From Acanthosoma haemorrhoidale (Eukaryota; Arthropoda; Insecta; Hemiptera; Acanthosomatidae), in assembly GCA_930367205.1 (NCBI GenBank), contig OV884009.1:89859189-89923188 (forward strand): a stretch of DNA of 64,000 nucleotides, written 5' to 3'. A program made the translations under genes and the position numbers. The notes beneath the pieces were generated by a model. That model saw only the letters and a program-made list of their open reading frames with translations. It made no database searches and had not been told where the DNA came from. Shown one piece after another: positions 49,801-57,699 of this stretch (the first letter of the stretch is position 1; every line of letters begins with the position of its first letter).

Positions 49801-52596
49801 GAGGGGAGATAGATACGCACTAGCCCAACATTCATCCAGCCAATCCCCTCCACTCATGCCTGCCCCTTTCCAATATTCCACTTCAGTCAGAACATACATG
49901 TCTACAGCTTATAATAAAAATATGGAAATAAAGCTTGTACCAGTACAAGAGATTTTAAGTTCCAGGCAGAACTTCTCTTTTACTAGTTGATATTAGTGGA
50001 GGAGCCACTTGACTGGGGAAAGGGTGCCCGAGGCTCCCTTCCCCTACCGGAAAACTCCTAACAGAAAAAGGTTATTTAGAAATGCTTAGTTGTAGGACAG
50101 CTACATAAACAAGAAAAAAATAAAATAAAACAGTCACAATTAAACCTTTTAACCAGAACTTTTCCCCCTTTTCTTCTCTTAAGTGTATACATGTTGATGC
50201 TGGGAAGTTAAATTATGAACCTATATTATGAAATACATTAGGATGTTAATAATATACAGTTTAATAAATTAAAAAATTATTGAAAGGAAAATTCCATTAT
50301 TCTTTGACGAACAAAATAACTATTAATTTAAAAACATGTTAGATAAGGATATCAGTTTTGGTAGATGAAAGGAAGGTATTAGATTTCTATACTATCAATT
50401 TTAGTTGTGGTATAAATCCACTACTATTAGTAATACAAGCCAAATAAATGACAGAATTGAGAATCGAACCTGAGACCTCCCTAATATCAAGCCAAGAGCT
50501 ACTAACGAAGCTATTTTACATGAGTGGACAATCTCCCCAACATGAATCTTCTTTGGCCAAGCTTTTGTAGTGACTGTAAGCCCCATACCAAGGTAGGCAC
50601 AGAAGATTTCTAGCATGAATACAATGTTACCCCTAAAATAATAAGCCTAGAGCTAGTTTACTAATGTTAAGGTAGTTGTTAATCTAGGATCAATTCCATG
50701 CCTGCACCATTTTGCTATAAAAAAATGTTCTCTTCCATTTAAGATTTCCTAAGACTTCTCTAAGAAAGTGTCCTCCTCTTGAACATACAATTTTCGTGGA
50801 CTGACCGTAAGAGTCCTGTTTTCATGAGAGTTGAATTGCTTGACTGATAGCAACCAGTGAATGTACTAGACATTGATTGTATGGTTTACAGAGAGAAAAT
50901 TAGAGGGTATGGGTAGTCCTGTAGCTAATCAAGAGAAAGGAGAGGGTAAGAAGCATACAGCAAGCAAGCCCACACAGCTGTTTCTGAGTTTTCAATACTC
51001 AGCACTGCAAATCATTTATTTTTTAAATTATTAACCCTACTCTCAATAAGGCGGCATGCATTTTTATCAATAACTAATGTCATCATAATAACAATTCTTC
51101 AACATTAAACCAAAAATTATGTCTCTTAAACAACTGTGATTTCTTATGTTGCCAGATATATGTAGGGAATTCAACCAAAACCTAGCACTTCAAAAGAGCT
51201 CATCGATAGTTGACAAATCTCCATTCTTTAAACCTAACAGTTTTGAACTGCTGAAAAAAACAGAAGTGGTCTCGGAAGCTACAAAGACACCAACCAAAGT
51301 AGCCTCAATATTTTTGCTAAATATTAATATTAGGCATTATAATTGTAGTGTTCAGAACTAGTTAAAATAGTAGGCACAAGTAAGTATACATGTCTAAATC
51401 GAACACAATATATAAATTTCTCCAACCTATTGAACGATCATACAAATATTTTCAGGATAGTAAAGCTGATCTGTTTTCCACACATATCAGCAGAAGTATG
51501 AGAGCTATACCTGTGGTCTTTAGAAATTTGCATTCAAAAAAACCGGCTGAAATCATGATGATGAGCTCACAGCTGTAGGATTCCTTGTTCGCCATATTCC
51601 CAATGTAAATTGGGAGGATAAAGAACGAGAAGAGACTGTCCAAATTCCACTACCTTTACTTTTTGTAGCAGTGGAGCGGGTATTTAGTCTTGGTTGGAGT
51701 CGATCCCAGTGTCACAGAAATTGATGAGCTCCGGCCCAGTCACAAGCACCTCCAAGAGTGAGGGGGGTTCCCTTCTTTGGAGAGCAGCCTAGTTTCTAAA
51801 CACAATTTGCACTCAGGTATTTCAAAAGCAAAAATGAACCAAATGTGATTTGCCGAATTCGAACTTGGGTCAGAAAAAATTGCTTTCCTGACATAAGTTG
51901 GAATACATATTACTCTCATCAGTAAATTAGCTCAAGATACCCAACCCAATAAATCTTTAGTCAAGGACAATTTTTGAAACTATGACAAAGGGGTTTAAAG
52001 TATTAATCCCAACTAAGCTCTATTAACTCGTAATGATCACAGCGAAATTCAAAAGTGAGGGTAGATACAGAGGGTACATGCCAAGTAAGGCAAAATTTCA
52101 GAAATTTTCACAAATTACAGAACTGACCTACCCACTGCAATTTATGAGGTATTTTAACTGTGCTGGTTAAATATGAATGGTATGCATTCATACATAGCAA
52201 GGAGAAATGTTCTCGCTTTCAGTGATATATCACTGATATTATAGCAATAGGTTACATTAAAACGTAAATACATTAACTAGTACAATACATAAATATATCA
52301 ATAAGATGCAGGAAAATTACTCACCAGTCTCCTCACCACCGGTGTCTTATGTTGGATATCAAAATCAGACAATGTACTAGCCTGCAATTATTTAAAAAAC
52401 ATATAGAAATGTGAAACCACTCATAAATATGTAATAAAGTTAACTTAATGTGCTACATTAAGTACTATTTATCCTGACCACATATTGATACAAAATAAAC
52501 AAATAATGAACTTACTGTCCTTTTAATTTCTAAATTAGCTTGCCTAAGGCAACTGTTGGCTAAATGATTTAGCGAGCGACAAATTTTAACAGGCAT
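34794..52596 (-). CDS. Idh3g: Isocitrate dehydrogenase [NAD] subunit gamma, mitochondrial (complete, nine coding exons)
   Basis: This gene encodes a regulatory subunit of the mitochondrial NAD-dependent isocitrate dehydrogenase heteromer of the citric acid cycle. Nine exons join into 395 codons, near the 393 of human IDH3G: 52516-52596, 52325-52381, 47841-47944, 46295-46410, 43571-43761, 40696-40829, 39999-40230, 37047-37233 and 34794-34879. All introns are GT..AG. Residues 1-30 are basic, with one acidic residue (Glu23), as in a mitochondrial presequence. Motifs are [18 protein letters not shown] (56-73), [14 protein letters not shown] (170-183), HKANIMKLSDGLF (223-235) and [17 protein letters not shown] (277-293), which fits the isocitrate/isopropylmalate dehydrogenase signature. 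[14 protein letters not shown] follows at 315-328. The catalytic alpha subunit has Asp in GDGIGPE and in NLYGDILSD. Here these are Gly66, Thr281 and Asn285, so this is a non-catalytic gamma/beta-type subunit. The overall wording (for example [19 protein letters not shown]) fits insect gamma. Introns 2, 4, 5, 7 and 8 hold transposon remnants. Confidence 0.95.
35190..35940 (+). mobile_element. Non-LTR retrotransposon remnant in Idh3g intron 8
   Basis: Plus-strand words in LINE order are [19 protein letters not shown] (about 35210; the linker after the endonuclease), [11 protein letters not shown] (about 35530; compare IK..A.G.DG.P), and [20 protein letters not shown] followed by [12 protein letters not shown] (35780-35880). 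The last fits the reverse transcriptase motif AL..V...I.......V.L.LLDFSKAFD.VDH. Stops and frameshifts are frequent. It is antisense to Idh3g. Confidence 0.6.
37047..37233 (-). CDS. Idh3g: Idh3g exon 8 (residues 306-368)
   Basis: Acceptor TTTTAG at 37234-37239 and donor GTATGT at 37041-37046. It encodes [60 protein letters not shown] and TP, and ends with the first base of the Asp368 codon. The GTRNTG.SIA.KNIANP block is the nucleotide-site region of the family. Confidence 0.95.
37885..38150 (-). mobile_element. tRNA-derived SINE-like element in Idh3g intron 7
   Basis: On the minus strand the element begins with a tRNA-like head. The A-box-like TAGCCTAGTTTTTAGC (about 38150-38135) is followed about 35 bases later by the B-box-like GGATTTGATTCCC. 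An unrelated body then runs to about 37885. The head resembles a tRNA with a TAGCCTAGTGGTTAGC A box, but with substitutions in both boxes, so it is an old SINE rather than a functional tRNA gene. It lies in the sense orientation of Idh3g. Confidence 0.55.
39070..39430 (-). mobile_element. Non-LTR retrotransposon remnant (reverse transcriptase) in Idh3g intron 7
   Basis: The minus-strand translation reads [17 protein letters not shown], then [20 protein letters not shown] across one frame break, then [27 protein letters not shown] is the first conserved block of CR1/Jockey reverse transcriptase. Interrupted by stops and only about 0.36 kb long. Confidence 0.7.
39999..40230 (-). CDS. Idh3g: Idh3g exon 7 (residues 228-305, signature region)
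   Basis: Acceptor TTATAG at 40231-40236 and donor GTAAGT at 39993-39998. The first base G completes Met228. It encodes [60 protein letters not shown] and [17 protein letters not shown]. The NLYGTIVSN segment replaces the metal-binding Asp residues of catalytic subunits with Thr281 and Asn285. Confidence 0.95.
40696..40829 (-). CDS. Idh3g: Idh3g exon 6 (residues 184-228)
   Basis: Acceptor TTTTTAG at 40830-40836 and donor GTTAGT at 40690-40695. It encodes [40 protein letters not shown] and KANI, and ends with AT of the Met228 codon. The donor GTTAGT was chosen because it keeps the frame into KLSDG in exon 7. Confidence 0.93.
41170..41242 (-). repeat. Near-perfect 29-bp hairpin in Idh3g intron 5
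   Basis: Arms 41170-41198 and 41214-41242 are reverse complements with one difference, separated by a 15-base loop. In the minus-strand RNA (the direction of Idh3g transcription) the single difference is a G-U pair, so the stem would be fully paired. Size and shape resemble a microRNA precursor, a mirtron-like intronic hairpin, or a tiny palindromic MITE. Which of these applies is not shown. Confidence 0.7.
41860..42860 (-). mobile_element. Non-LTR retrotransposon remnant (reverse transcriptase to C-terminus) in Idh3g intron 5
   Basis: The minus-strand order is LFIDFK, stop, [14 protein letters not shown] (about 42830-42775; compare DFK.AYD.V.RE), then [20 protein letters not shown] (about 42545-42485; the FADD catalytic motif with the second Asp changed to Tyr), then [17 protein letters not shown]. 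Near 41990-41900 it ends with [19 protein letters not shown], the NWR..A.DR..W...L.Q ending. This gives the whole order of an RTE/Kiri-like ORF2 second half, with stops and frame breaks. Confidence 0.8.
43571..43761 (-). CDS. Idh3g: Idh3g exon 5 (residues 120-183)
   Basis: Acceptor TTTTTTTAG at 43762-43770 and donor GTAAAT at 43565-43570. It encodes [40 protein letters not shown] and [20 protein letters not shown] then EHE. This holds the R.NTEGEY..LEHE substrate-binding region and ends in phase 0. Confidence 0.95.
44775..45830 (+). mobile_element. Non-LTR retrotransposon remnant (reverse transcriptase to C-terminus) in Idh3g intron 4
   Basis: Plus-strand words in order are [20 protein letters not shown] (45160-45220; compare Y.NDLP..I.....YADD, catalytic box lost), [13 protein letters not shown] then [14 protein letters not shown] (45255-45340; thumb motif), and [20 protein letters not shown] then [15 protein letters not shown] (45570-45680; PHFDY...VY.......L...QN...R). 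The Jockey/CR1-like order is clear, but stops and frameshifts inactivate it. Antisense to Idh3g. Confidence 0.75.
46295..46410 (-). CDS. Idh3g: Idh3g exon 4 (residues 81-120)
   Basis: Acceptor TTTCAG at 46411-46416 and donor GTACG at 46290-46294. It encodes [20 protein letters not shown] and [18 protein letters not shown], and ends with the first base of the Gly120 codon. Phases agree with exons 3 and 5. Confidence 0.95.
47841..47944 (-). CDS. Idh3g: Idh3g exon 3 (residues 47-81, N-terminal dehydrogenase motif)
   Basis: Acceptor TTAG at 47945-47948 and donor GTATG at 47836-47840. It encodes [20 protein letters not shown] and [14 protein letters not shown], and ends with two bases of the Arg81 codon. 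The PGGGIGPE loop corresponds to PGDGIGPE of the catalytic subunit. Confidence 0.95.
48843..49515 (+). repeat. Dispersed repeat, copy 2 (LTR-like) in Idh3g intron 2
   Basis: Homologous to 10031-10785 in the same relative orientation, starting TGTTGTGATATTT and ending after CTTTTGCCAGAAGTTTCC, ATTAACAGAA and an AT-rich tail. It contains GCATATAAAG at about 49118 (possible TATA box), a GC-richer block at 49100-49310 with a 69-codon Arg/Thr-rich open frame, and AATAAA near 49405. The flanks share no target duplication that I can see. Confidence 0.6.
50410..50620 (-). mobile_element. tRNA-related SINE-like element in Idh3g intron 2
   Basis: The minus strand contains TAGCTTCGTTAGTAGC (A-box-like, about 50510) followed by GGGAGGTCTCAGGTTCGATT at about 50480-50460, which includes a near-perfect B box (GGTTCGATTC). 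About 80 bases of less AT-rich sequence precede the head, and an AT-rich tail follows. The acceptor-stem pairing of a real tRNA is not evident, so I call a SINE rather than a tRNA gene. Confidence 0.5.
50630..52320. other. Idh3g intron 2, proximal part, without recognisable elements
   Basis: Two short plus-strand open frames at 51146-51361 and 51390-51578, and a frame at about 51600-51700 containing [13 protein letters not shown], are free of low-complexity text. The last resembles the ERVFS word near the C-terminus of hAT transposases, but too little is conserved to assign it. Otherwise I see nothing. Confidence 0.35.
52325..52381 (-). CDS. Idh3g: Idh3g exon 2 (residues 28-46)
   Basis: Acceptor TTGCAG at 52382-52387 and donor GTGAGT at 52319-52324. 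The 57 bases read [19 protein letters not shown] in phase 0 on both sides, which joins the presequence to the mature domain. Intron 2 (47945-52324) is 4.4 kb and contains a SINE-like element and the dispersed repeat copy 2. Confidence 0.85.
52516..52596 (-). CDS. Idh3g: Idh3g exon 1 (residues 1-27)
   Basis: The ATG is at 52594-52596. The exon reads [20 protein letters not shown] then NLEIKRT, and ends in phase 0 before the donor GTAAG at 52511-52515. It encodes the putative mitochondrial presequence. A TTTCAG just upstream of the ATG could be a 5' UTR acceptor, so the transcription start is unknown. Intron 1 is only 134 bp. Confidence 0.85.
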
Positions 52597-52599
52597 ATT

Positions 52600-53456
52600 T
52601 AAATAACTGAAACTTCTATCCAATTCTACTCAAAGAAAGAATTCAAACAACGCACAGCTGTTCTTATCTAAAGAAAAAGAAATGCTTCAACTATAGAGTA
52701 TACAACACTTGCATACTAACAGGACGGAATATATCTAGTGTGGTTTGTATCAGAAGTATTTCTAGCGCTTTCAATGTCAATCAAAGAACTAAAAAAAAAG
52801 GATAGTTATAACTTGGAAGTATTTCCGTTAAACCATTTTTTAAACTATTATAAACGTTTAATACACCTATTAATTTTTAATATTTGCTTAAAATATTATA
52901 TAATATATTATTAAAAAATTGTTTAAATGAATATTATTCTTATTATTTAACACAAAAGTGTCTTATAGAGTGTACTTGTCACGCCAAAATTAAAGATGTT
53001 ACAAAATGTGTTTTTGTTATAGATTATGTATCGTAAATTCTGTGGCGTGTATACTCCAGTAATAGACTATAGGCTACTTCTCTAACGTGGGATCCGTGTT
53101 CAATCAAGGACGTAATCGAGTGGTGGGGGGAGTCTTGATACGGCCGAACAGAGTATCAGTCGTAGAGCTAACGATCTCACAACAGTAAAGGGTTATTATT
53201 CTTTATTAATGAAAAAACTAACAGGAAATGCACAATTAATATAGGACATAAGATTATTAATACGGGAGGGGATAGACAGAGACAAGTAAGAACTGGTGAA
53301 TGAAACTAGAAATTTTTGCATGCATAAGCAATAATTCAGCACCAGTGAAAGGCATGTAAGGCACTACTGGATATTGTAAAATCATCCCCGCATACCTTAA
53401 AGCATTTAAGGCCCTTCCTAGGATTGGTACTAATTCAGTGTGTGCTTCCCACGAAA
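52600..53456. other. Upstream region of Idh3g and intergenic DNA
   Basis: This should contain the Idh3g promoter on the minus strand. I see no TATA box at a convincing distance. At 52978 a TGTCACGCC word, identical to the left end of the LTR-like block at 23163, begins a somewhat GC-richer stretch up to about 53190, but no matching right end is visible. Confidence 0.35.
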
Positions 53457-53592
53457 TGCCACCCTAGAACATGATAGAGCCGCTTCAAAATGCCACCCTA
53501 GAACATGATAGAGCCCCTTTCAACTGCCACCCTAGAACATGATAGAGCCCCATCCAAATGCCACCCTAGAACACGATAGAGAAAGGAGAAAC
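53457..53592 (+). repeat. Minisatellite, four copies of a 34-bp unit
   Basis: Copies begin at 53457, 53491, 53525 and 53559, each starting TGCCACCCTAGAACATGATA followed by GAGCC and a variable C/T/A-rich end. The fourth copy has ACACGATAGAGA and ends the array. The strict 34-bp period and few substitutions show a young tandem array. Confidence 0.9.
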
Positions 53593-53599
53593 ACCTCTC

Positions 53600-55440
53600 C
53601 CTCGCGGACACTCGCCTTTGGGATACACGAATAAAACACAGAATAAAGAGGTAAAAGAGAAATTGATGTATGGGGCAAACAAAAGTTTAAAAAATACTTA
53701 ATTAAAATAATTACTAATATTTAAAAGAAATTGAAATCAATAAAGAAAAACATTTAATCCTTCATTACCCCTAATGTCTCTATATATAAAGTATTGGGCG
53801 TGCTAAGGTGCCTCATGACTTAAAGGCACGGAACGAAACCAAAGTAAGGGCTGCGAACCTTTGGCGAAACCTACGGGGCAAAAATGTTATGTACCCATAA
53901 ATCGCAGAAGAGGCTGATCCAACTGTGATGGATCCAACTGGCATTTTTAAGTTGCATTTATCTTTGCAACCATATATAGAAAAATATAATGGGATGAGTT
54001 CTATTATTGCGTACTTATATGTTTTATCCACAGTCCAGGTATTTCGTCAATTTGTTGCCAGTAGCTATTGAGGTTGCGTCCAGTCAATATCTATCTCGTA
54101 TGTCTTATTTTCATCGCGTAAATATTTGTAATCTAATGTATTATATGCAATCATCGCTTACAGATCTGCTTTCTAAGATCTAAGCTAATTGAATGATTGA
54201 TAGTATCTATAAAACAGGGGTAAGAATATGATCCAATCAAAGATCTAACCACCCAGGTTCGTATTGTTGACGGGAGTAGCAATTAGCAGGTTAGCCTACT
54301 CTGAATTAACCAGCTCATAACATCTTTGCCGGGATTTGCAATCGGACTGTTTAGTCACCATCGGCTTCGTCTAATTTCCCCATTTATATGCTTATTTAAA
54401 ATAGTAAGATCTTAATCTCACTAAAACCTATCTTTCTCTATAGCCTACCATTTATCGTGACCTCTTAAGTGGTTTGGTTTTTTCTCATATCGCGCGGGCT
54501 TAGTATCGAATGACTTTCTCTAAAATGTCTTTATCGGCCCATTTCTTATTGGGGCATATTGCTTTTTTGCCATATTATTTATCGGGAATTAACATATTTT
54601 ATTTGAGAGATTAAGGTCCATTCATAATGTAAAATTCTAACCTTTGTACTCTTTACTTATTACTTATTTTAGTACTTATCTTTATATTTTTTTTATTCAC
54701 AATTATAATTGATGCCACTGTGGACTTTGGATGATAGTTTTGAGTACACAAAATTGTATGTATTTATTTTCAAACATAACTAGTTTTAAGTATTTAATAC
54801 TTTTATTTGAAAATTTTAGTTAGATGGCAATTAGTTCGCCCATACTATTCATTACAAACATTTAACCAATCTTATTTCATTATGTAAATTTTCTTGTACA
54901 CATATTTATGTATATACATCTTCATTTTTTTCTTTGAAAATTGTATTTTCCAGTTACGTCAAAATTACGTATTTATAACAGACTCCCAAATCATCAGCTC
55001 CTTGTAAATAGTAAATTCTAAAAATCTTAAAATTTAATGCCCTCTAATGAATCCTCATTGATAAGAAAAATAAAAACAAAAAACTATTACAGCAACTTCG
55101 CAAACTTTCAGGTGATTTTAGATAATAGATAGAAATACGTAGTATAAGAAATACCATCATTATATTATTACTATTATTATTCGAAAATTCCAGCTCGACA
55201 CAGCAATATGACTAGGTATATGTAATGACTAGGTAATAGGCCGTTCCTTAAACTGGAAACTTCACAAAATGTTGAGGGATTGCAGACAATATATAAAAGT
55301 GTGTAATAGAAGAAACCGCATTATTATATTATAAATGGTTAGCCCCGGCCACTATAGACTCACCGGAGCAAAGTGAATAAGTATACAATAGTAATGAAAG
55401 TGACAACAAAACCATCATACAATTTAGAGAAAACATCTTC
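53600..55440. other. Stretch without recognisable genes
   Basis: A 72-codon minus-strand open frame at 53813-54031 has no recognisable motif. The block 54240-54560 is less AT-rich but shows no coding pattern or repeat ends that I can support. Confidence 0.4.
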
Positions 55441-55559
55441 CTTCGTTAGTTGTCATGGCTCTTCTGAAGCGAGTCCGGGGCATCTGTGGCTCTCACAGTT
55501 TCTCTTAGTCTCTGGTATTTTTTTCTAACAATGATGTGGCCTGCAAAAGCAGTGTGGTG

Positions 55560-55990
55560 TGTGGATCTCATCAGGCCCATATTTCATCTTCTAATTCGCT
55601 GGGAAGGTGATTGTACTTCTGGTGATTTTAGGGGCAGGAACAAAAAGAAGTCGCAGGGAGCCATGTCCGGCAAATGTGGTAGTTGAGGTAACACAACAGT
55701 GTTGTTTTTTGCTAAAAAAATATGAACACTCAGTGAGGTGTGAGTGGGAGCGTGGTCGTGATGAAATTTCCACGCATTGCTTTGCCACAATTCCGGTCGT
55801 TTTCGTCAGATCGCTTCACGTAAACGGCACATTACTTTCATGTAATATACTTTATTGAACTAGGACCTTCTGGCAGGAACTCATGATGCACTACGCCACT
55901 AAATCGAACAGTGAGATTACATTCTCATTACTTTTTTATCAAACCGGTATGTCGTGTATACGTGGCTCTTCTACTTCTTTTTGAAAAACC
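55560..55990 (-). pseudogene. mariner transposase fragment
   Basis: The minus-strand translation reads FSKRSRRATYTRH (about 55990), then LTVRFSGVVHHEFLPEGP (about 55912-55860), a frame break, then WQSNAWKFHHDHAPTHTSLS, VHIFLAKNNTVVLPQLPHLP and DMAPCDFFLFLPLKS (55787-55610). This is the C-terminal catalytic half of a mariner-type DD34D transposase. HHD.AP.HTS holds the second catalytic Asp, and .PD.APCDFFLF holds the third. At least two frame disruptions inactivate it. The N-terminal DNA-binding half and the terminal repeats were not found, although a mariner-type MITE exists at 28514-28604. Confidence 0.85.
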
Positions 55991-57359
55991 GTGTTTCCTT
56001 GGTTCATTGAATTGACAGAATTGAATTCCTTATGTGTACCACATTGTTATTCAGATTTTTCATATTGGATTTCAGACGTAATCCTAGGACAATCTTATTT
56101 TCTATTCTAAATGTAGGTAGGTGTATGGTAAATATGGAAGAGTGTGGTTGTGATATTGTAAATATAGTGTGATGAGACCGTTTATTACAATTACCCATTG
56201 TTCTCTTAGAGTTTATAGTATTTATTTTTTTCATATAAAGATTTTTATCTTTGTATATATGAGATAACTCGGCTTCGAAATATGACCCTTTCAGTTTCTA
56301 GACTGGCTAAATCCTAATTGGGGAAAGCGATATTTTTTTTTCTGATCTAGCTCCAAAAAGTTAACAAACAAAGTGAATTTTACAATGTGGCCGGTGCTTT
56401 AAAAATTAAATTTATCGCTCAGGATACAAATTTCACGTTTAACGTTAAATGCTATCAGAAGAAAAGGAATAAAACCTTATCTAGTGAAAATAGAGTTGGA
56501 CATTCTGTCAACTGAAAGGGTCATGTAAAGATTTGAATGGAAAAATTATAATTATATTTATATTACCTGGCCACAACAAGTACATTATTACTATAACGCA
56601 CAACGCAATATGTTCATAAATCAAGTTGGGTTTTATTTAAATTATTATGTTTTAGAAAATTCCAATATTTGACCAACTTGTTGAGGTTATCAGAAATTCA
56701 TACATATATTTATCAATAAAAGTAATACAAACTTATAATAAAAATATATCGGTTTTTATTTATTTAAAAAAAAACACCATCAGATCGTGCCCTATCTGAT
56801 TTTTCATTTCTTGATGCGACGGTAAAAAGCTCAAGTATTCAAGGGAAAAAATCTAGCTAATACGTCCTTGTGGTTACATGTATAAGGCACATTAGCTGTT
56901 CAGTATACATGCCATATTCAGTACCTGTTTTGAAACTAAGATCACTGTCCGATTGTGATATTGTTCGGACGGGAATAGAGGATAACGGCATGTGGTCCGA
57001 GGGTCTATACCCTCCAGCAATGGTTCGAGGCGAGCAATAAGAAAATCCCATTAGAGGTTATTGTACGTCTTGGCACGACAGATCCTCGCGGTGATAGTCC
57101 CCCCCCCCCCCATGGGGTCCTTTTTTTATAAATCCCCTCCATTTGGAAGAGTCCAATAAAACAACAGTTTGTGAAAATTTATGCTTCCACGCCAATCTCT
57201 GTATATTTTGTATATAGCCATATATACTATTATAGCCAATCTCAATTTATCGGCCACAATAAAACGAAATAGCCAATTATATTAATTTGAAATATTTTAA
57301 ATTGACAATATTATACACTTGAAAGCTGAGATCATATTGAACGTTATAACCGGTTTTTT
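55991..57359. other. Stretch without recognisable genes, with a 13-base C run
   Basis: No exon is supportable. A run of 13 C lies at 57099-57111, followed by a T run, in a block (56920-57130) of higher GC content. This may be the edge of a retroelement together with the zinc-knuckle-like frame that follows. Confidence 0.4.
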
Positions 57360-57668
57360 TTTGTTGTTGCCCCTTCCAGAGGACGATTCCTCCCACGGGG
57401 TTTCCCTGCGAGCCCGTGATGCATGCTCGGTGATGGGTTATCAAAACCCTGTCAATTCGGGGTTTCCCCGCAAGTCTGTGAAGCAGACTCCAGGGGCTGT
57501 TTTCCTGGTCCTACGCATCAGGGACTCAACCTCCTTGATCAGCTGAGGACACTCAGTGGCTCCAGCATGGTTCCTAGCCTCCTCCTCCTCGGGAATCAGA
57601 TCTCTCATGCAATTTGCACAAACCGGGCTTTCATTCTTATGTGCAATAGTTCGCGATATGCCCCTCAT
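57360..57668 (-). mobile_element. Zinc-knuckle-like gag/ORF1 fragment of a retroelement
   Basis: A 75-codon minus-strand frame (57441-57668) reads SPVCANCMRDLIPEEEEARN then HAGATECPQLIKEVESLMRR. The C..C ... H.....CP layout resembles the last zinc knuckle of LINE ORF1 or gag proteins (C.NC...H.....CP...), with an enlarged Glu-rich insertion. The block is clearly GC-richer than its surroundings and continues in another frame to 57360. No reverse transcriptase was found beside it. A host zinc-binding exon cannot be excluded. Confidence 0.35.
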
Positions 57669-57699
57669 AAAATCGGTTAAAATTTTACCTGTATGTACG

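Noticed and set aside
50455..50530. tRNA gene on the minus strand because of a near-perfect B box
   Set aside because: No acceptor or anticodon stem pairing could be drawn and an AT-rich tail follows, so SINE-like is the better reading.
51590..51700. hAT transposase C-terminus ([10 protein letters not shown])
   Set aside because: Only one short word matches; neighbouring conserved residues are absent.
53457..53592. CRISPR-like array
   Set aside because: The repeats are directly tandem without unique spacers, in a eukaryotic context; it is a minisatellite.
55334..55365. Terminal inverted repeat of the mariner fragment (TTAGCCCCGGCCAC...)
   Set aside because: No inverted partner on the other side and not similar to the MITE ends at 28514.
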